Source: Schistosoma mansoni (taxonomy: Eukaryota; Platyhelminthes; Trematoda; Strigeidida; Schistosomatidae). From it: 64,000 nt of DNA. The stretch lies in the NCBI RefSeq assembly GCF_000237925.1, contig NW_017386089.1, forward strand, positions 1 through 64,000, read 5' to 3'. The position numbers and the translations under genes are program-made. The notes under the pieces were generated by a model. It was not told the DNA's origin and ran no database searches. It saw only the letters and a program-made list of their open reading frames with translations. Shown here one piece after another: positions 22,201-35,934 of this stretch (positions are counted from its first letter, which is position 1; every line of letters begins with the position of its first letter).

Positions 22201-24517
22201 TTATTATTATCAAATAAAAATATTTAGATCTTATCGTTCACCCTTATTCTATCACCAATATTTGTGGGAGTGACAAACGATTACAAGAGCAGATGTGATA
22301 TATATTTTTTTTAGTGCTATACGATGAAATTTTAGTCAGACGAAGGAGGACGATACGATCACTGAGTTTTAAATTTTTGATATTAGAATATTTGTAGTTA
22401 ACATGTTTATTTTCAACAATATAATATAACATGTCTTACGGAAGCCTTATGGTTGAGTAATATCAGTACTGAGCATAGATGTTCATCATCAGTGTATACA
22501 AATCTAGCATTTTGTTCACTATTATGTTGATCACAAAACATTAGTTATGAGGCACCTAATAGCATTCCCAATTACTAAAAATGTTGCTATTCTTTACAAC
22601 TGTAGTTTCATAAGAATTATTAATTTTTAACTTTTAGAAACCCCTACTTATTTAAATGGGATGCCAAATACGACAGAAGTCTATTCTCCACAATATCTGA
22701 GTAAACTAATCGTGTAATTGGTCTGAAAAATTTCAATAAATTCTCAGTATAACTACTTTAAATTAAAAAGGGTTATTTCTTCTCTTCATTTGAACTAATC
22801 ATATTACCTTTGTCAACATTGCATAACAACATACAACAGTTATCATACTGACTGCTTCGACCTCGTGAGTGAATTGAACTGCAAAACACCTATCAATATT
22901 CGATTGTCCAGTATGATTATCTTTTTATAGTTGAGAAATAAAACGGAATAAATTAATGAATCAAGTTTGGTTTATTATTAAAACACGAACCAATTACAAA
23001 CACCATTATTCTCTAACATTAGGAAAGTTGAAGATCACTTCAGAAATCAAGCTATTTCGCATATGTTAATAATCGTACTGCATGTTGACCAAATTATCTT
23101 CAAGGACTCTACATCGTTTCAATAAAAGACAACAACAAATAACACAAATATTCATTGGCAAACTATAAATAAATGGTGTATGAACAGGTAGTGAATGTTA
23201 AGTGAATCTAGTTCACACACTCACATCAAAATAAGTGATGTATTCAAAAATAACATTGAACGAAACCAACGCTTGTCTTATGTCGATGCTGTCTTTTTCA
23301 ATAAATCTTAATGTAAGCTAGTTTTCTGAAGAGTAATATATTATCAATTGAGGTATCCGTTATAAGTTCCGGTTAAATAATTTTATAATTGAGTTCGTCG
23401 TTGACTCTGTATTGACATTGAATGTCTGAGCAAAGAAGCATGTGATCAATTGTAGTCACTATTTCATTTATTGAATAGCGCTCATTCAAGTGCAAGAACA
23501 CAAGTTGAAAAGTTTTAACACCATAGTGATGTTAAATTAGTCAATAGTTTTAAATTATACACTATCTAGTCTGACCTAAAATACTTCCGATATCGAAAAA
23601 TCAAGCAAGAGAAAATGTATAACTTCACCATTGATCTTTTACGACATCTCTGTCATCTGACACAATTTATAGGGATTAATTGCACTTGACGAAACGTTTT
23701 CCAAATAATTTGTGCACTTTTAGTGTTCATCACGGTTCATATATACACAAAAAGGATATTCTTGCAACAATACAGATTTCAGCTTTATCTCATAGAGGAA
23801 AATGTTTCTTCACCCTATTTGAGAAATACTCGTTCATTTTTAAATGAAACGTGAGTCTACTCTGATAAAACTTACATTTAGTTTTTTTACTTGAAGAAAA
23901 CAAAGCGTTTTAAATGTGATTTGTTATATGCAAAGCCCGTAGTAAACTAAAAATACAATATTTATTCTCTAGATATCTAGACCTCTAGATACATATTTGG
24001 ATAATTGAGAATGTAAGTTCCATTACAATCAAATGGAATAACGCAACGAAGTCAAATTAACCATCTCAAAGAGTGTATACTTTTCATCAAGATTCAAATA
24101 TGCGTTTATGAGCTGGAAACATATTCTAATCAAGTGATCTACTTTTAACCGTTGCAGAATTTTGGGAAATTCTGTGAATAATTCTTTCGTATAACAAGAA
24201 TTCAGATGCTGAATTATGAAATGCATGAATAACCTGTTTATTTTAGACCCTCACGTATCGTTAGACAAACGAATTGTTTCAAAATTGAGCTTTAGTGAAG
24301 ATCACTAGTTTGAGAGTGGCTCAAATTTATAGTTGCATAACAACGTGCGATATATGTAGACACACATGTACTAATATGTATCTATTTCATTTTGTAATGG
24401 AAACAAATTGAAAACCATTTTCGAACACTACAAAAATATTCAAATGTTTCTAAAGTTGCTTTCAGAGAACTAAGAACAATGGCAACTTACGTATCTCTCC
24501 TAGTTTATTAGCTGAAA
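22201..24517. other. Intergenic, no recognised feature
   Basis: AT-rich, no recognisable gene, RNA or repeat. Confidence 0.5.
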
Positions 24518-24717
24518 NNNNNNNNNNNNNNNNNNNNNNNNNNNNNNNNNNNNNNNNNNNNNNNNNNNNNNNNNNNNNNNNNNNNNNNNNNNNNNNNNNN
24601 NNNNNNNNNNNNNNNNNNNNNNNNNNNNNNNNNNNNNNNNNNNNNNNNNNNNNNNNNNNNNNNNNNNNNNNNNNNNNNNNNNNNNNNNNNNNNNNNNNNN
24701 NNNNNNNNNNNNNNNNN
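24518..24717. other. Assembly gap (200 N)
   Basis: Exactly 200 N; length is a placeholder. Confidence 0.99.
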
Positions 24718-27700
24718 TGTTTGAATAGAGGGAAAGTAGCGGCTGTTTGTTACTCCTGGACTGAAGTCAGGGGCATAGAAAGAAGCTTGTGAATAGTGGA
24801 CCAATAGGGATCTTGTTGACGGTTCAGGGTTGTGCTTCAATCGTACAGTAGTAAGAATAGAAAAATCCTGAGGAAATGTAGCTACATTAAAAATTGTGGA
24901 GAGAAAATAAACCAAGACTTCAGTATATACTCTAAAATAAATGTTTCCAAATAACCACATTTCTTACAGTCCATAATTCATCCAAATATTTTTTCAAAAC
25001 TTTTTACTTGAAAGTTTCTAATGAATTTTGACGTTAGTTATCCAATGAATGAGAAATAATTCATGAGGCCAGCTGCGAATAACCTGACTCATTTCCGATT
25101 CAATGAAGCAATTACCACAAAATATCATACAAACGACAAGCTGAATGTGTTTTTGTCCACGAATAATCCACCAACTAATCATTTAAACTTCCGAACATAT
25201 CCATCTTTTTTAAGTATATTTTCCGTCTAAAATTGACTTGTTTCTCAACATATTTCCACTTGCTTATTTGTTATGCTAGCCTAAATTTACTCCCAATAAA
25301 AGTTTTCCCTTAAATACTTTGTCCTAAACTCCAGTTTCAACTTATACTGACGTATAATTTCTGCAAAATAAAAATGTCAAACATATTGACTGAAATACAT
25401 GAAAGGAATGATACCATGCTCTTACATAAATCGAAATCATCTGCTCCAGAGCCTATATGGTTAGAATCGAACAAGAAAATTAAATCGTTTTCGAAAGATT
25501 GAAGCAAAACATGAAAACTTTATTTACGATTATGTTTACTGAAGTAATTACAAGTTTAATAGAGTCACATAGAAAGTTCAATGTATTTGATTAGTTACCT
25601 ATTCGTAATCATATTGAATCTTATTATATACACAACTAATAATTTAAGTTCCCTCCAACAAGAAAATGTAAAACTGACCAAGAAATAAAGAATAAAAGCG
25701 ACATATTTTAAATCACCAGAAGTATATGAAACGAATTCTTTTAAATAGTTTCTAAACAGAGTAGTGAACATACTTCTTGGTTCTGAAACGATAATACAAA
25801 TAAATAGAAAGGTTGTTAGTAATAGGTAGGTTTAAGTTCTACGTTGTGACTAACTGACTGACTGAAGTTGAAACTAAATAGTCATTTTCCAATAAAGTTT
25901 AATAATGGTGGTGTTTAATATAACTTACAATGCTGAGATAGTCTCAGTAGTACTTGTTTGGATAATCAGTAGACATTCTACACAGTTAGGCGTATGTTAT
26001 GGCCTAGTCTGAAATATCTTACCAATATACCAGTGGTTCTGAACGTTCCCAGTTATTTCGTGATATGCCTGAAAGTAACCTAACATTATTTATTGAATTC
26101 AGCATAAAATCCTTGAATCAAGTCTAGTGCTTGTCAGGGGATATTTACTTAAGGCAATATTGATTGGTGGTTAAACATAATTTGTTCGGAATTCAAAAGG
26201 GAAACAAATACATAGCTGATATCATAATGCTAAACTTACTTATGACATCTAAAATGTCAAATTGTGTAAAGAAGTGAAGATTAATTTATCACTAAAATCA
26301 GAATTGGTACTTCGAAACAAAAACTGTAAGCTTTCTAATGTTATTACATTGGTTGAAGTTTTATTCAATTTTGCCTAATAAAACTGTACACGGAAAACAT
26401 ATTGACAATCGAGTGGTGGTACTTAATAAATTGCCTGTGATAATCCATTTATATAATAGCAAACAACAGTTCTGTCCGATTCGTACTAACATGATTGGTA
26501 AAAGATGAATAGACGTAAAACACAGTTACAAATTATAGTTCAATCTTTCTAAATCACTTAAAATCATTTAGAAAGCAAAATAGGTAGCTCTTTGTGTGAA
26601 ACTTTGATACAACTTACCCTTACAATCATTACCCACTAAAGAAGCAAAAAATTGAAGTAAAAATCACCATAAAGAAATCAATGTACAAAATAATAAAAAT
26701 CAAGTTGATCACGTTCGTAAAGTCTTTCGTGTTTTTAGTGTACTTTCGTTTTCAGAAACCGAATCACGGGTATAACCAGATAGCATAAGAAGTCATACAG
26801 ACACATATGTTTAGCCTCACTGAAACTTCAGATGAATAACTAGAGATTCTGAAGTCCCTGAATATGATATTACTTAAAACCACCACTAATTCCGAAATAA
26901 AGGATTTTGAAATACGGTTTATGAATGATAAACGTCATTCAGCAACACGTTATTGGAGCTTGAATACTGATATATTTGGGAAATCAATCTTCATGAACGT
27001 TATAACAGAATACTAAGTTGGTGTATCATATTGGCGTAAATCCCAATGATCTTATCTCTTTTATTCTCAACTAAGATAGAACAGAAAAGATGTTTACTTA
27101 TAGCCTGTTTATCTTACACTAGACGATCGGTTCATCACCTTTGTTAAACAAGTATTTCACTTTTGTAGTCATTACCGATGTTTAGCAGCAAAAAATGAAC
27201 AGAGTTTTGACTTGAAGAAGACTTTATTGTTAGTTAACCAAGAATCAACTCTTGGTGTACATAAATATGTAATCGACGTACCACAACATATTTTTGCTAC
27301 AAAAATAAGCAAACCAACAGTCAACAGTAATATCATTGCAAATAAAATCTTTAGTCAGCTGAATTACGTTGTATTAAATTACTACGCATATGAATACAAC
27401 TACTAATTACTTACAGTTTTTGTCTTCGTCTATTGTAGAAGTGGTGAAATAATGAATATTGTATTTATTAAAATGTATGGTGATTATTTACAAAACAGAG
27501 AAAACAAATTCATCGTCAATTATTCGACTCCTACAATCTTTAAAATGATTAAGACTTGGTCTTTGTAGAAGAATTTAGTGTATGCTATATTTCATAATTA
27601 GTCGTTCATATTCACTAAAATAAGCTACTCATCGTATTTTAATAGTACTTATTAACATATCCGTCTACAGTGCCGTTAGTGATCTGTTTCTCATCCTGAT

Positions 27701-30599
27701 GATGAATATGTTTTTTTCACAAGCAATTGTTGTGCACCATCGACATTTAATCATCTGTTTTCTGATAATCACTCATTTTGAAGTAACCAAATAAAATATC
27801 GGAAAAATTTCCTCGACATTAGAAGTAGATTGAACGGCCTTGGGAGAGTTGAAGTATTTCATTCGACTGGCAAGCTTCATCGGGATAGCTAGGTGAATCA
27901 GAATGAATACATTGTGATCAAAACGACACGTCTACAAAGTTTAAGTTGTATATTATCAGTGAGTTGACCAGCTTTGGTTAAAAGTCAGGTTTCTATCAAG
28001 AGCATTTGAGTTTTGAAGCAATAACTGATGACAACTCACTAATAATAACATTCCAAGTTACTTTTGTCTTTTGTGTACATTGTGACAGATCAAGTTCTAT
28101 TTTGAAGTTTCTCTTAGCTTGAAATATTTATTATAAGAAGCTAAACAGTAAGTTGTAAGGAACTTTCAAATGCTTTGTTAGCTATCTATTGGACTGACGA
28201 TTGTAATTATATAAAAATAAAAAAGTCAACAATGAAATAACAGCAAAACATGCAGTGATCAAGAAACTCTAATGCAGTGGTCGAAGTAAAGTCTGTCAAT
28301 ATCTGATACAAAATACATAACATCTGATCCCTTTTTTTATCCACTGCATATTTTGTAGTTTTGTGTCACGGATTAATTCCACATAGAAGACTATTGAAAA
28401 TCCAGAGGTATTTGCAAGTTGTCGAGTCACTGAGTGGAACACCTCGGACGTGCACATTCACCATCTTCCATTAAATAGAAACTAGAAACATCAGGACTCA
28501 CGGCTTGCACTGAATCTCTGGAACACTGAGCTAATATCCACTTATCTGCGTTTCTAATACAAATCAATTTCCAGAATTGAGGCTGTTATGTATATATTCA
28601 TTGATATTCATTGAACACCTAACATGTTTATACAATTCCGACTTCAGTCTACAATGAAAAACTCGAGGATCACCTCTTGAGATACATATACATGATTTTC
28701 TGCCATATAAAATTGTGGCGATTGCAGAATGGCAATGTTTGTCTAATGATTGATCACTGTAGTATATTTAGTTTAAAATAAAGGTAGCATGTACTTAACA
28801 AATGGTTTATTCTTTCTGGTTTGGTGATGTAACCCAAGCAAAGATACTGTCTGTATGTCCTTCTCAGAGTCATAAAATTAAACGTTCGATATAATTCGGA
28901 TAAACTTATTCGTTTATCATATATCGCTAGTAAGATACACCTCTGAAATAACACGATGCGATTTCACAATAATTGATAGTAATGGGATGAACATAAATGA
29001 ATATTATCTAAGCTCCGAAACTATTAGAACTAAAATGGATTTACATTTTGTTGCACTCGGACTCTTGCATCAGTTTGCTATTCCCACTTTTATTTATTTC
29101 TGTTAACAACTTTCATCTTTAAAATTTTTTGTAGATTTTCATCGACCAGAAATAGTGAGCACTTCAAAAAACTCATTGAGCAATCAATTTGACGTTTATA
29201 AAAAAATTTGTATATAGTTACGTAGTATAAATTACACACATACCACAACAAGTTGTTTCTGTGAAACACAAAAAAGGTAATTCAGACTTCAAATTAACAA
29301 TGTGATTTATCATTGAAAACATTATAATTTATGGATTCTCAGTGTTTCATGTTAATGGATTTTGTAGATTTTCATTCAATCAGTCAGCAATAATACCAGA
29401 ATAGGATGATTTATTCATATATATATATATACTAAATTGTCAGCACAGGACGGGTATGGCGAATCAGAACAAATAAATATGTGAGTATTATGACGTGAAA
29501 TACTGTCATAATGAGTTCTTACATTATATATAAACCTTCATATAATTTTCATGTCATTGTTGAGTCCTAATAAATCATAACTTCAATTTGAGTATTCATA
29601 CACACTTAACAAAAGTAAATAAAATACATTTATACTAAACATTAAAGTTAGATGATTGTCAGCACTTTTTATTCCTCTCAGCTAAAAGCATTTAGCAGAA
29701 ACCCATGCTTTCTTATATTCAAACTCAACTTTCTAAATGTAAATATTTCAAAGTAAAATAATAATGAAAATCATTTCAAAATGGTTCAGCTTACTGTTAC
29801 ATGTGATAACTTCATAAAGGTTCAATGAAAACATTCATGTATTTTAATTAATTAACTTTTATTTATATATTTCTATCAATAGAAAAAATTGACCTAGATT
29901 CCATCTCATAATACGCTATCAGTCAATGTTCTATGGAATGAGTCGGGTGATTGACAGAAAATGAGTAACATGTTCTGATATTCGATAAAAAGGAATCTGA
30001 ATGGTAGTGGCAAGAGCACATTGATAATGTAACACAGCACACTTGTCTTCAAATCAGCTTTTACCCCTATATTACATAAAAGAAAATTAAGTCTTTAATA
30101 CTCTGATACTCAATCGAAGTGATAACATCTCGCCATAAGAAACAGATCAAGTCTTGTTTAATTCGGATTGACAACATTTAAGTAATCAATGCTGGACATT
30201 TTGGTTACAGTTCGCGTGACGTTTTACGTATCTGAGAGAAGCAAATGTTATTCTATGAAAAGTGTTAAACAATCAACATCGTAGATGAAGCTGAGTGGTG
30301 TTCACAGGCGGTCACAACTAAAACAATTGTAAATTGACTCACCCCATTCAGTACCTAGTAATTTAAATGAGTTCACATTATATATTTACTATAATGACTC
30401 ATGAAGTGTTGAATACGATTATAATTTTCAACAGATGATTCTCATGAACATTCACAAAACAATGAGATTTCCAGTTGAAGTCTCATTCAATTTATTTTGG
30501 TACGTTCATTCAAATTATTCATTCCAGAAAGGAATGAAAATTATCTTTTTAGAATTGATGCTTCTTGCTTTCATGTTTCACTGTGATCGGATAATAATC
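24718..30599. other. Intergenic, no recognised feature
   Basis: The first 250 bases after the gap (to about 24960) are less AT-rich and open on the minus strand, reading NPEPSTRSLLVHYSQASFYA, which I cannot assign; it may be a repeat cut by the gap. The rest is AT-rich, with a short (AT)n run near 29420, and holds nothing I recognise. Confidence 0.5.
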
Positions 30600-30604
30600 A
30601 ACGT

Positions 30605-30735
30605 AAGTCGGTGGTTGGAGGTGGTCAACAAGAAACCCTGGACCTGGGTTTCGTGCTACTTGGCACTCGTCAGCAAGGTGTACCTGTAATTTTGAGGGAA
30701 CTGATGCTCCCTGACTTGACACGCATGACATTGAT
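30605..30735 (-). mobile_element. Hammerhead repeat fragment of a third family
   Basis: On the minus strand the copy reads GTCAGGGAGCATCAGTTCCC, then AAAATTACAGGTACACC and a complete hammerhead, ending TTCTTGTTGACCACCTCC. No convincing A or B box is present upstream, so the copy is 5'-truncated or the family lacks them. It differs in stem sequences from both the Sm-alpha-like copies and the 15.5-kb family. I recall similar repeats in schistosome genomes but cannot name the family. Confidence 0.7.
30634..30680 (-). ncRNA. Hammerhead ribozyme, intact core (type I)
   Basis: Reading the minus strand: stem I ACCTTG (30679-30674) pairs with CAGGGT (30640-30635) with one G-T wobble; core CTGACGA (30673-30667); stem II GTGC (30666-30663) and GCAC (30656-30653) pair perfectly around CAAGTA; GAAA (30652-30649); stem III of three pairs (A-T, C-G, C-G) with a 2-nt loop; cleavage triplet GTC, so cutting is predicted between 30641 and 30640. 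The compensated stem II (GTGC/GCAC in place of GTCC/GGAC seen elsewhere) supports selection on RNA structure in this family. Confidence 0.9.
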
Positions 30736-32024
30736 CACCACTCAGTGATCAATCAATTGTGAATAATCAGCATACTGGACACTGCTTGAAATATGAATTC
30801 AACTTGTAGAACAATATTTATCAGTATCATCTATGGACTTAGGTTTTGCAAAATACATCTATTTCTGAAATTCAAGAATCTCATTAGATACGAAATATAG
30901 AGAGAAATGGCTTGGTATTTTTTGGTAAAATCCAAGAATTTATTATTAAACAACACAACAGAAATGGTTTCTCAATTAAACCTTGACTAAAGTTTCTTGA
31001 TTTATCTCAATAACCTATTACTAATGTGCTCTGTGTCTTTTTAGTGTCTTTGTACAATTACAGAAATATTTTGTCTACATTTCCAAACGTAAAATGTATT
31101 AACTTATTAGGAATAAAATTCATGTTTCCAAAAATCTGTAAGCAAATTGCCATGGCATTTACAACGGAAAAAGATCGCCGTATATAAATGGGAAGTGAAA
31201 GAGAACGTTATGAAACGAGGCGTCTGAAGTTAATCTACTACCTGACCTAACGTTTGAACTAATGAAGTTTGGATTTTTTTAATCATAATTAACTAGAGTT
31301 TCGTATCATATAAACTGTTTGCGAGTCTGGTGGCATTATGGCCAAACCAACAAAGAACATAGCAACCTTTTATAGGTCACCATGATATTATAATATAACA
31401 TCCTTTCAACTTACTGTCAGAAAATATTGCAAGCAAATGAATAACATAGAAGATTGTCAAGCACATTGTACCAAGTAATTTCATTTTGTTACACAAAAGA
31501 TGTACTAATTTTTCTGTTCTTTAACTTATATACTCAAAGTTTTGTGAAGCGGATACGTAAAAGTACGTAAAACCTTCATGTGACTGATAACAACTTCATT
31601 CTAATCCGATTTACTAATATGTGATTTTTCGGAAAATTATTAGGCGATTTTTATGTACATCTTCATACGCTTAACAAAATCGGTATGTAATAACTTACAT
31701 TTGATACTTTTTATATTTTTTGTTGCCATTCGACACATCTAATCCTTGCATTAATCCACTAATTTACAGTACAAATCACATAAAATTCACATTTAATAAC
31801 GGATACGAAGCAAACCGAATATTCGGATATGGTAGCCTTCGAAGATGTATAGATCAGACCAAAGTCATATGTTCATATAATGTTCACTTAGCAATTAGCA
31901 ATACATTCTAACAAAATGTCTGATATTTTCGCTACTCATAAACGTCTAATAAATTTTAACAGTGATATACTTCATTATGACGCGTTTAATCAAGACAATT
32001 TTAATTAGTAGTGCTTGAAGTAAC
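30736..32024. other. Intergenic, no recognised feature
   Basis: AT-rich with no recognisable coding or repeat signal. Confidence 0.5.
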
Positions 32025-33146
32025 TAACCCCGTCTGTAGCCCTTCTAAGATTACTGACCCTTCCTAGCCTGGATGAATGAAAATGGTTGAACATGGTGTC
32101 GGAAACCCAATCCCATAGGAAACAGCCTTACTAAAAGATGCCAACCAGAGAAAAACGATTCAAACCATTCATACCTTCCCTTGGAGTTGAATTGTCTTCA
32201 TTTCGATGAATTGCGATGCCTAACAGTGAAAGCCAAGATTCACTAGATCGATGTCTTTTCTGACAACCAAAACGAAAATTTGTATGGCTACATGAAATGT
32301 CCATATAATATGAGAGATTATGAGGACTAATTAAATAGCTGCGAAAATGATGAGACACGAATTGGCGGTTCTCGGAATAAGTGAAACCCATTACATTGAA
32401 GCTGGGCAGAAGAGATTAGATCCAAGAAAACTAGTGTTGTACTCTGGTCATGAGGAAGAAAATGTTTCGCACAGCAAGTCGTACTAATGCTGTTCAAAAA
32501 AGCACGGAGAGAACTTATGGGATGAGAATCTCATGGATTTATGATCATCAAACACAGAACGAGTGAATTACAATTAATTTTATTCAGTGTTATGCACCTA
32601 CGAATAATGGGAAGACGATAAAAGTCAGTTGCATGGTAAGCTGCAGTCGATCATAGAAAAGTGCTCAGGGAAGGAACTGGTAACCCTGATCGGGGTCCCA
32701 AACTTCAAAGTCAGATTGAAGGACACCGGGTATGAAGAAATCGTGGTGTAGTTGTAAGTAAATCCCAAGATTCAATAGCTCTGTAAGTGTTCGACATTGG
32801 ATTCTGACCACATTAATTTTAATAGACCCATTTAACTGAAGGTGCTCGATCATGCATCCGCACCAGATCATGGTTTCAAAAGGCGTACGCAACGTCTCCT
32901 GCAATCACTAGCCAGATTAGACCGTTCACTCATCGCTATATTGATAATCTATCAACTGTGTCTTCCAGCCTCCTCGCTTCTGACTTTTGATTTCACTGGG
33001 TGGGCGCGATTCAATTATAGAAACTGTTACTGGTAAAGTGTTGTCAAACTACAATACCTATGGTATCTACAGTATGATTACATGATGTGACTGGGAAAAA
33101 GGAACGAGATTAATAACAGATTGCAAATTTATGTGCATCCGACAAA

Positions 33147-33548
33147 ATGTTAATGGTTGGCACTGGATTCCAGTACAAACGCACGCACAAAGCTAGATGT
33201 GCCCCACCGGATCACATTACAGAGAATCAGATCGATCATATTTGCATCACTAAAAAATTCACAGGGACAATGGAAGACGTAAGAACCAGTAGAGGAGCTG
33301 AAACTGCTTCAAATCACCATCTGGTTGTGGCCGAGTTGAAACTGAAGCTAAACAATCACTGGACAGCTGGGGGAACAGCAGTACAAATGTTCAATACAGC
33401 CTTCCCTCGCGGTACCAACAAACTCAACCAATTCAAGATCATTCTCATCAACAGGTTCCAAGCACTGAAAGACCTACTGAAAGGAGAAGAAACTACTATG
33501 GAGGACAAGTGGAAAAGAATCGAAAAAGCACTAACTCCAACGTGTTAG
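33147..33548 (+). pseudogene. Endonuclease C-terminal part of the SR2-like LINE
   Basis: A 133-codon open stretch. The block QIDHICI and the SNHHLVV motif (usually SDHHLVV) are the final catalytic blocks of the AP-endonuclease; the D to N change at the catalytic position would by itself disable cleavage. LNQFKIILINRFQALKDLL follows as in intact relatives. Confidence 0.8.
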
Positions 33549-34367
33549 GAGATTCTGAGCCGCAACAGGTATCATCACAAAGAATGGATAACTATCGAAA
33601 CCGTGGAAAAGAAGACAGCATTTAACGACAGCCGAACAATAACAGAGTAGGTCAAGGCACAAGCCGAATACATAGAAGCGAATAAGCAAGTGAAGAGGAG
33701 CTTTAGAGCTGATAAGCAGAAATATATAGAAGAGACGACAGCGGAAAAGATTGGAAGAGAAGGAGGTATGAAACAACTACATGACGCGACGAAGAAACTG
33801 GAATGAAAATATAGTAAACCACAGAGACCGGTTAAGGACAAAGAAGGCAAGCAAATGATTAGGATTCAAGAAAGAGTGAACAGGTGGGTGAAATATTTTG
33901 AACACCTCTTGATGAAACCAGCCCAACTGAACCTACATGACGTGGAAGCTGCAAACACAGCCCTTCCAACAGATTTCACCGCAGAAACATTCGGAGAAAT
34001 CAGCATAATCATCGGAGTGTGGGAAAGCAGAGGGACCAGAAGGCATACCAGTTAAAACACTGGGGTCAGACATATGTATTACTACAACGGTGCTACACAT
34101 CCTATTCAGAAGGATTTTGAATGAAGAAGTGTCGGTTATCTAGAAAGACCGATAGCTTACAATGGTAACGAATAAAAGATCTCAGGAAGTTCGAGACATA
34201 TATAGGCATCACACTACGATCAGTACCAGGATGAGTTTTCCATAGCGTTATCGAACTGGATGAAAGATTCAGTGGACGTTCAGCTTCGAGATCAACAGAA
34301 TGGATTCCGAAGGCATCAATCAAGCACAGACTGAATCGCGACACCAAATATCTGCAGAATTATGGTC

Positions 34368-34811
34368 TACTTTGTTTTTAGTACTATTATAATAATAAAC
34401 AACCTCAAAATTGTAGGTTTGTCATGATGTGACTACCTAATCTATAAGATTTCGGGTAAGAGTTCCATCATTGCCTATTCTTGATCGTGGTATCGTAACA
34501 CTCAGCAATATGACTTTTAGCACTTAGAAAGAACACATTTTGTTTGGGTATAGAATAATATATTTAATGTGGGAGGGCATAGGTTATACATCGATGACCA
34601 TCCCTGCAAAGCTGATCCATGTCATCCGGCTGGCTGAATTGAATGTTCCCGGATTCAATATTGTTGACCTTGCTTTTGCATTACATATTGAACGTAAATC
34701 TTTTCAGTTTTTACATTCTTGTCTTCACCACTCTCCCACCGTAATCACAGTGAGGTTGTTTCAATACCAAACTGAGTGAGATTGTCGCACGCCAGAGGTT
34801 ACCAAAAGAAC
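34368..34811. mobile_element. Unidentified 444-bp insertion in the SR2-like LINE
   Basis: LINE sequence matching the usual DQIATLRII block stops at about 34367 and resumes at about 34816 with the next block (FIDYEKAFD-like, 34860). Between them is unrelated sequence. GGTC occurs at both junctions (34364-34367 and 34812-34815), which could be a 4-bp target duplication. The insert contains a 79-codon open frame (34540-34779) without recognisable similarity. No terminal inverted repeats are obvious. Confidence 0.55.
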
Positions 34812-35094
34812 GGTCGCTGTTAAACAATCAAATAAACGCAACTGATGACTAAATATTAGCTTCATTGACTATGAGAAGCATTTGACTTGGTAGATAAGAG
34901 AACCTTATACAATCTACTTTGACACTATGGAGTACCTGGCATGATCGTCTACATCATACAGGCATGCTAAGAGTGACCGAAGTTCACAGTAAAGCATGGA
35001 GAGAAGCTCACAGATAACTTCTCCGGGAACTTCTCTTTTTTCTCGTGGCTGGTTGGTTTATGAAGACTTCCATATCTCAAGGGAGCAGCTTGGA

Positions 35095-35480
35095 TGCAAC
35101 GTTTATGATCTATGTCGAATGATTGGAAGCCTACTCCAGTTAGACGGGAACGATGTAACGAGCCAGCCACAATCGAAGTCACATCTCGCGGTCAACACCT
35201 AACGTAGATTATCCCATTCGACATAGTAAACTACTATGCCTGCTTTGAAGACTGTATAACACAAAGGGTGTGATTACGTAAATAGTAAGAATGAGTACAG
35301 AGATGTTAGTGAGACTACCACCGCATAGGTCGGTTCATGGCGTATGATTAACTGATGCGTACTTTTTGTCCTTGACTTTAACATGGATCAATAACCTGTC
35401 TGATATTCAGTGACCCAACTGCCAGACGATTTGGCTTGGGCTCAGTGACATTTTACTGCCCCTACAAGACTATATACGAC
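35095..35480 (+). repeat. Dispersed repeat B, copy 1
   Basis: Shares an ordered series of blocks with 46690-47100: CAGCCTACTC-type text, GATGTAACGAGCC, TAGATTATCCCATTCGACAT, TGCCTGCTTTGAAGACTGTA and GGTTCATGGCGTATGATT. It adjoins the 3' truncated LINE, and may be its diverged continuation or a separate element. Noncoding. Confidence 0.65.
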
Positions 35481-35776
35481 AAGATTGATGGACTATTTTA
35501 TCTATTTGATTTTCTGGATAAATGTATTACTAACCACCGTTTATTATGAAACGTCAGAAATTTCACTGAGGGAATGACGGCCTCTCAATAAAAAAGCTCG
35601 TAATGTAGCACTAGAATCCCATCCTTGTTTTAATGAGCCAATGCGGCTATCACTATAGTTTGATGATACCACAAATGTGAATTGGGAACAGGTGATGGAT
35701 TATACCTAATATCTGAGTTACCTTTTCGAAGTTGACTTAATTTTGAATTAAATCCGGAATAAAATCCTAAGTAGTG
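35481..35776 (+). promoter_or_regulatory. 5' flank of the dynein gene
   Basis: About 300 bp between the last repeat and the dynein start codon. No TATA box or other core promoter motif can be defended. Trans-splicing is common in schistosomes and an AG lies just before the ATG (TCCTAAGTAGTGATGG), but that alone is not evidence. Confidence 0.25.
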
Positions 35777-35934
35777 ATGGATCTAAATTCTCTTGTTAAG
35801 CGTCAATTGATGCCCTTACCACAAGTGGAAAGAATTAAACTGGAAATAGCTGAAAAAGATAAAGACCCGCAACTACAAAAATTCCTGACATATTCTCTAG
35901 AAAATCAGAAGAAAATGCAAGTCGATTTACAAAG
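35777..35934 (+). CDS. DNAH12: Dynein exon 1 (initiator)
   Basis: ATG at 35777 starts [20 protein letters not shown]. The exon ends AAAG before GTAATC (phase 2). The start is chosen because the frame is open from here, homology to the DNAH12 N-terminal region continues across the next exons, and an in-frame stop lies shortly upstream (TAA at about 35768-35770). Confidence 0.8.

Larger units (their letters stand above)
32025..35100 (+). mobile_element. Decayed RTE-clade (SR2-like) LINE, plus strand
   Basis: A second RTE lineage, distinct from the full-length copy at 10.5-14.0 kb. The 5' region (about 32040-32260: GAAACAGCCTTACTAAAAGA, GCCTAACAGTGAAAGCCAAG) leads to a weakly preserved endonuclease (GISETHY-type text near 32380, GGTCATGAGGAAGAAAATG). 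The best open part, 33147-33548, reads ENQIDHICITKKF and VRTSRGAETASNHHLVVAELK, the end of the endonuclease. The reverse-transcriptase region is interrupted by a 444-bp insert and stops near 35100 within the palm region. Numerous stops and frame changes: an old, dead copy, truncated at its 3' end. Confidence 0.85.

Noticed and set aside
24718-24960. Open minus-strand frame next to the gap (LKHNPEPSTRSLLVHYSQAS)
   Set aside because: No recognisable family and cut by the gap; not called as a gene.
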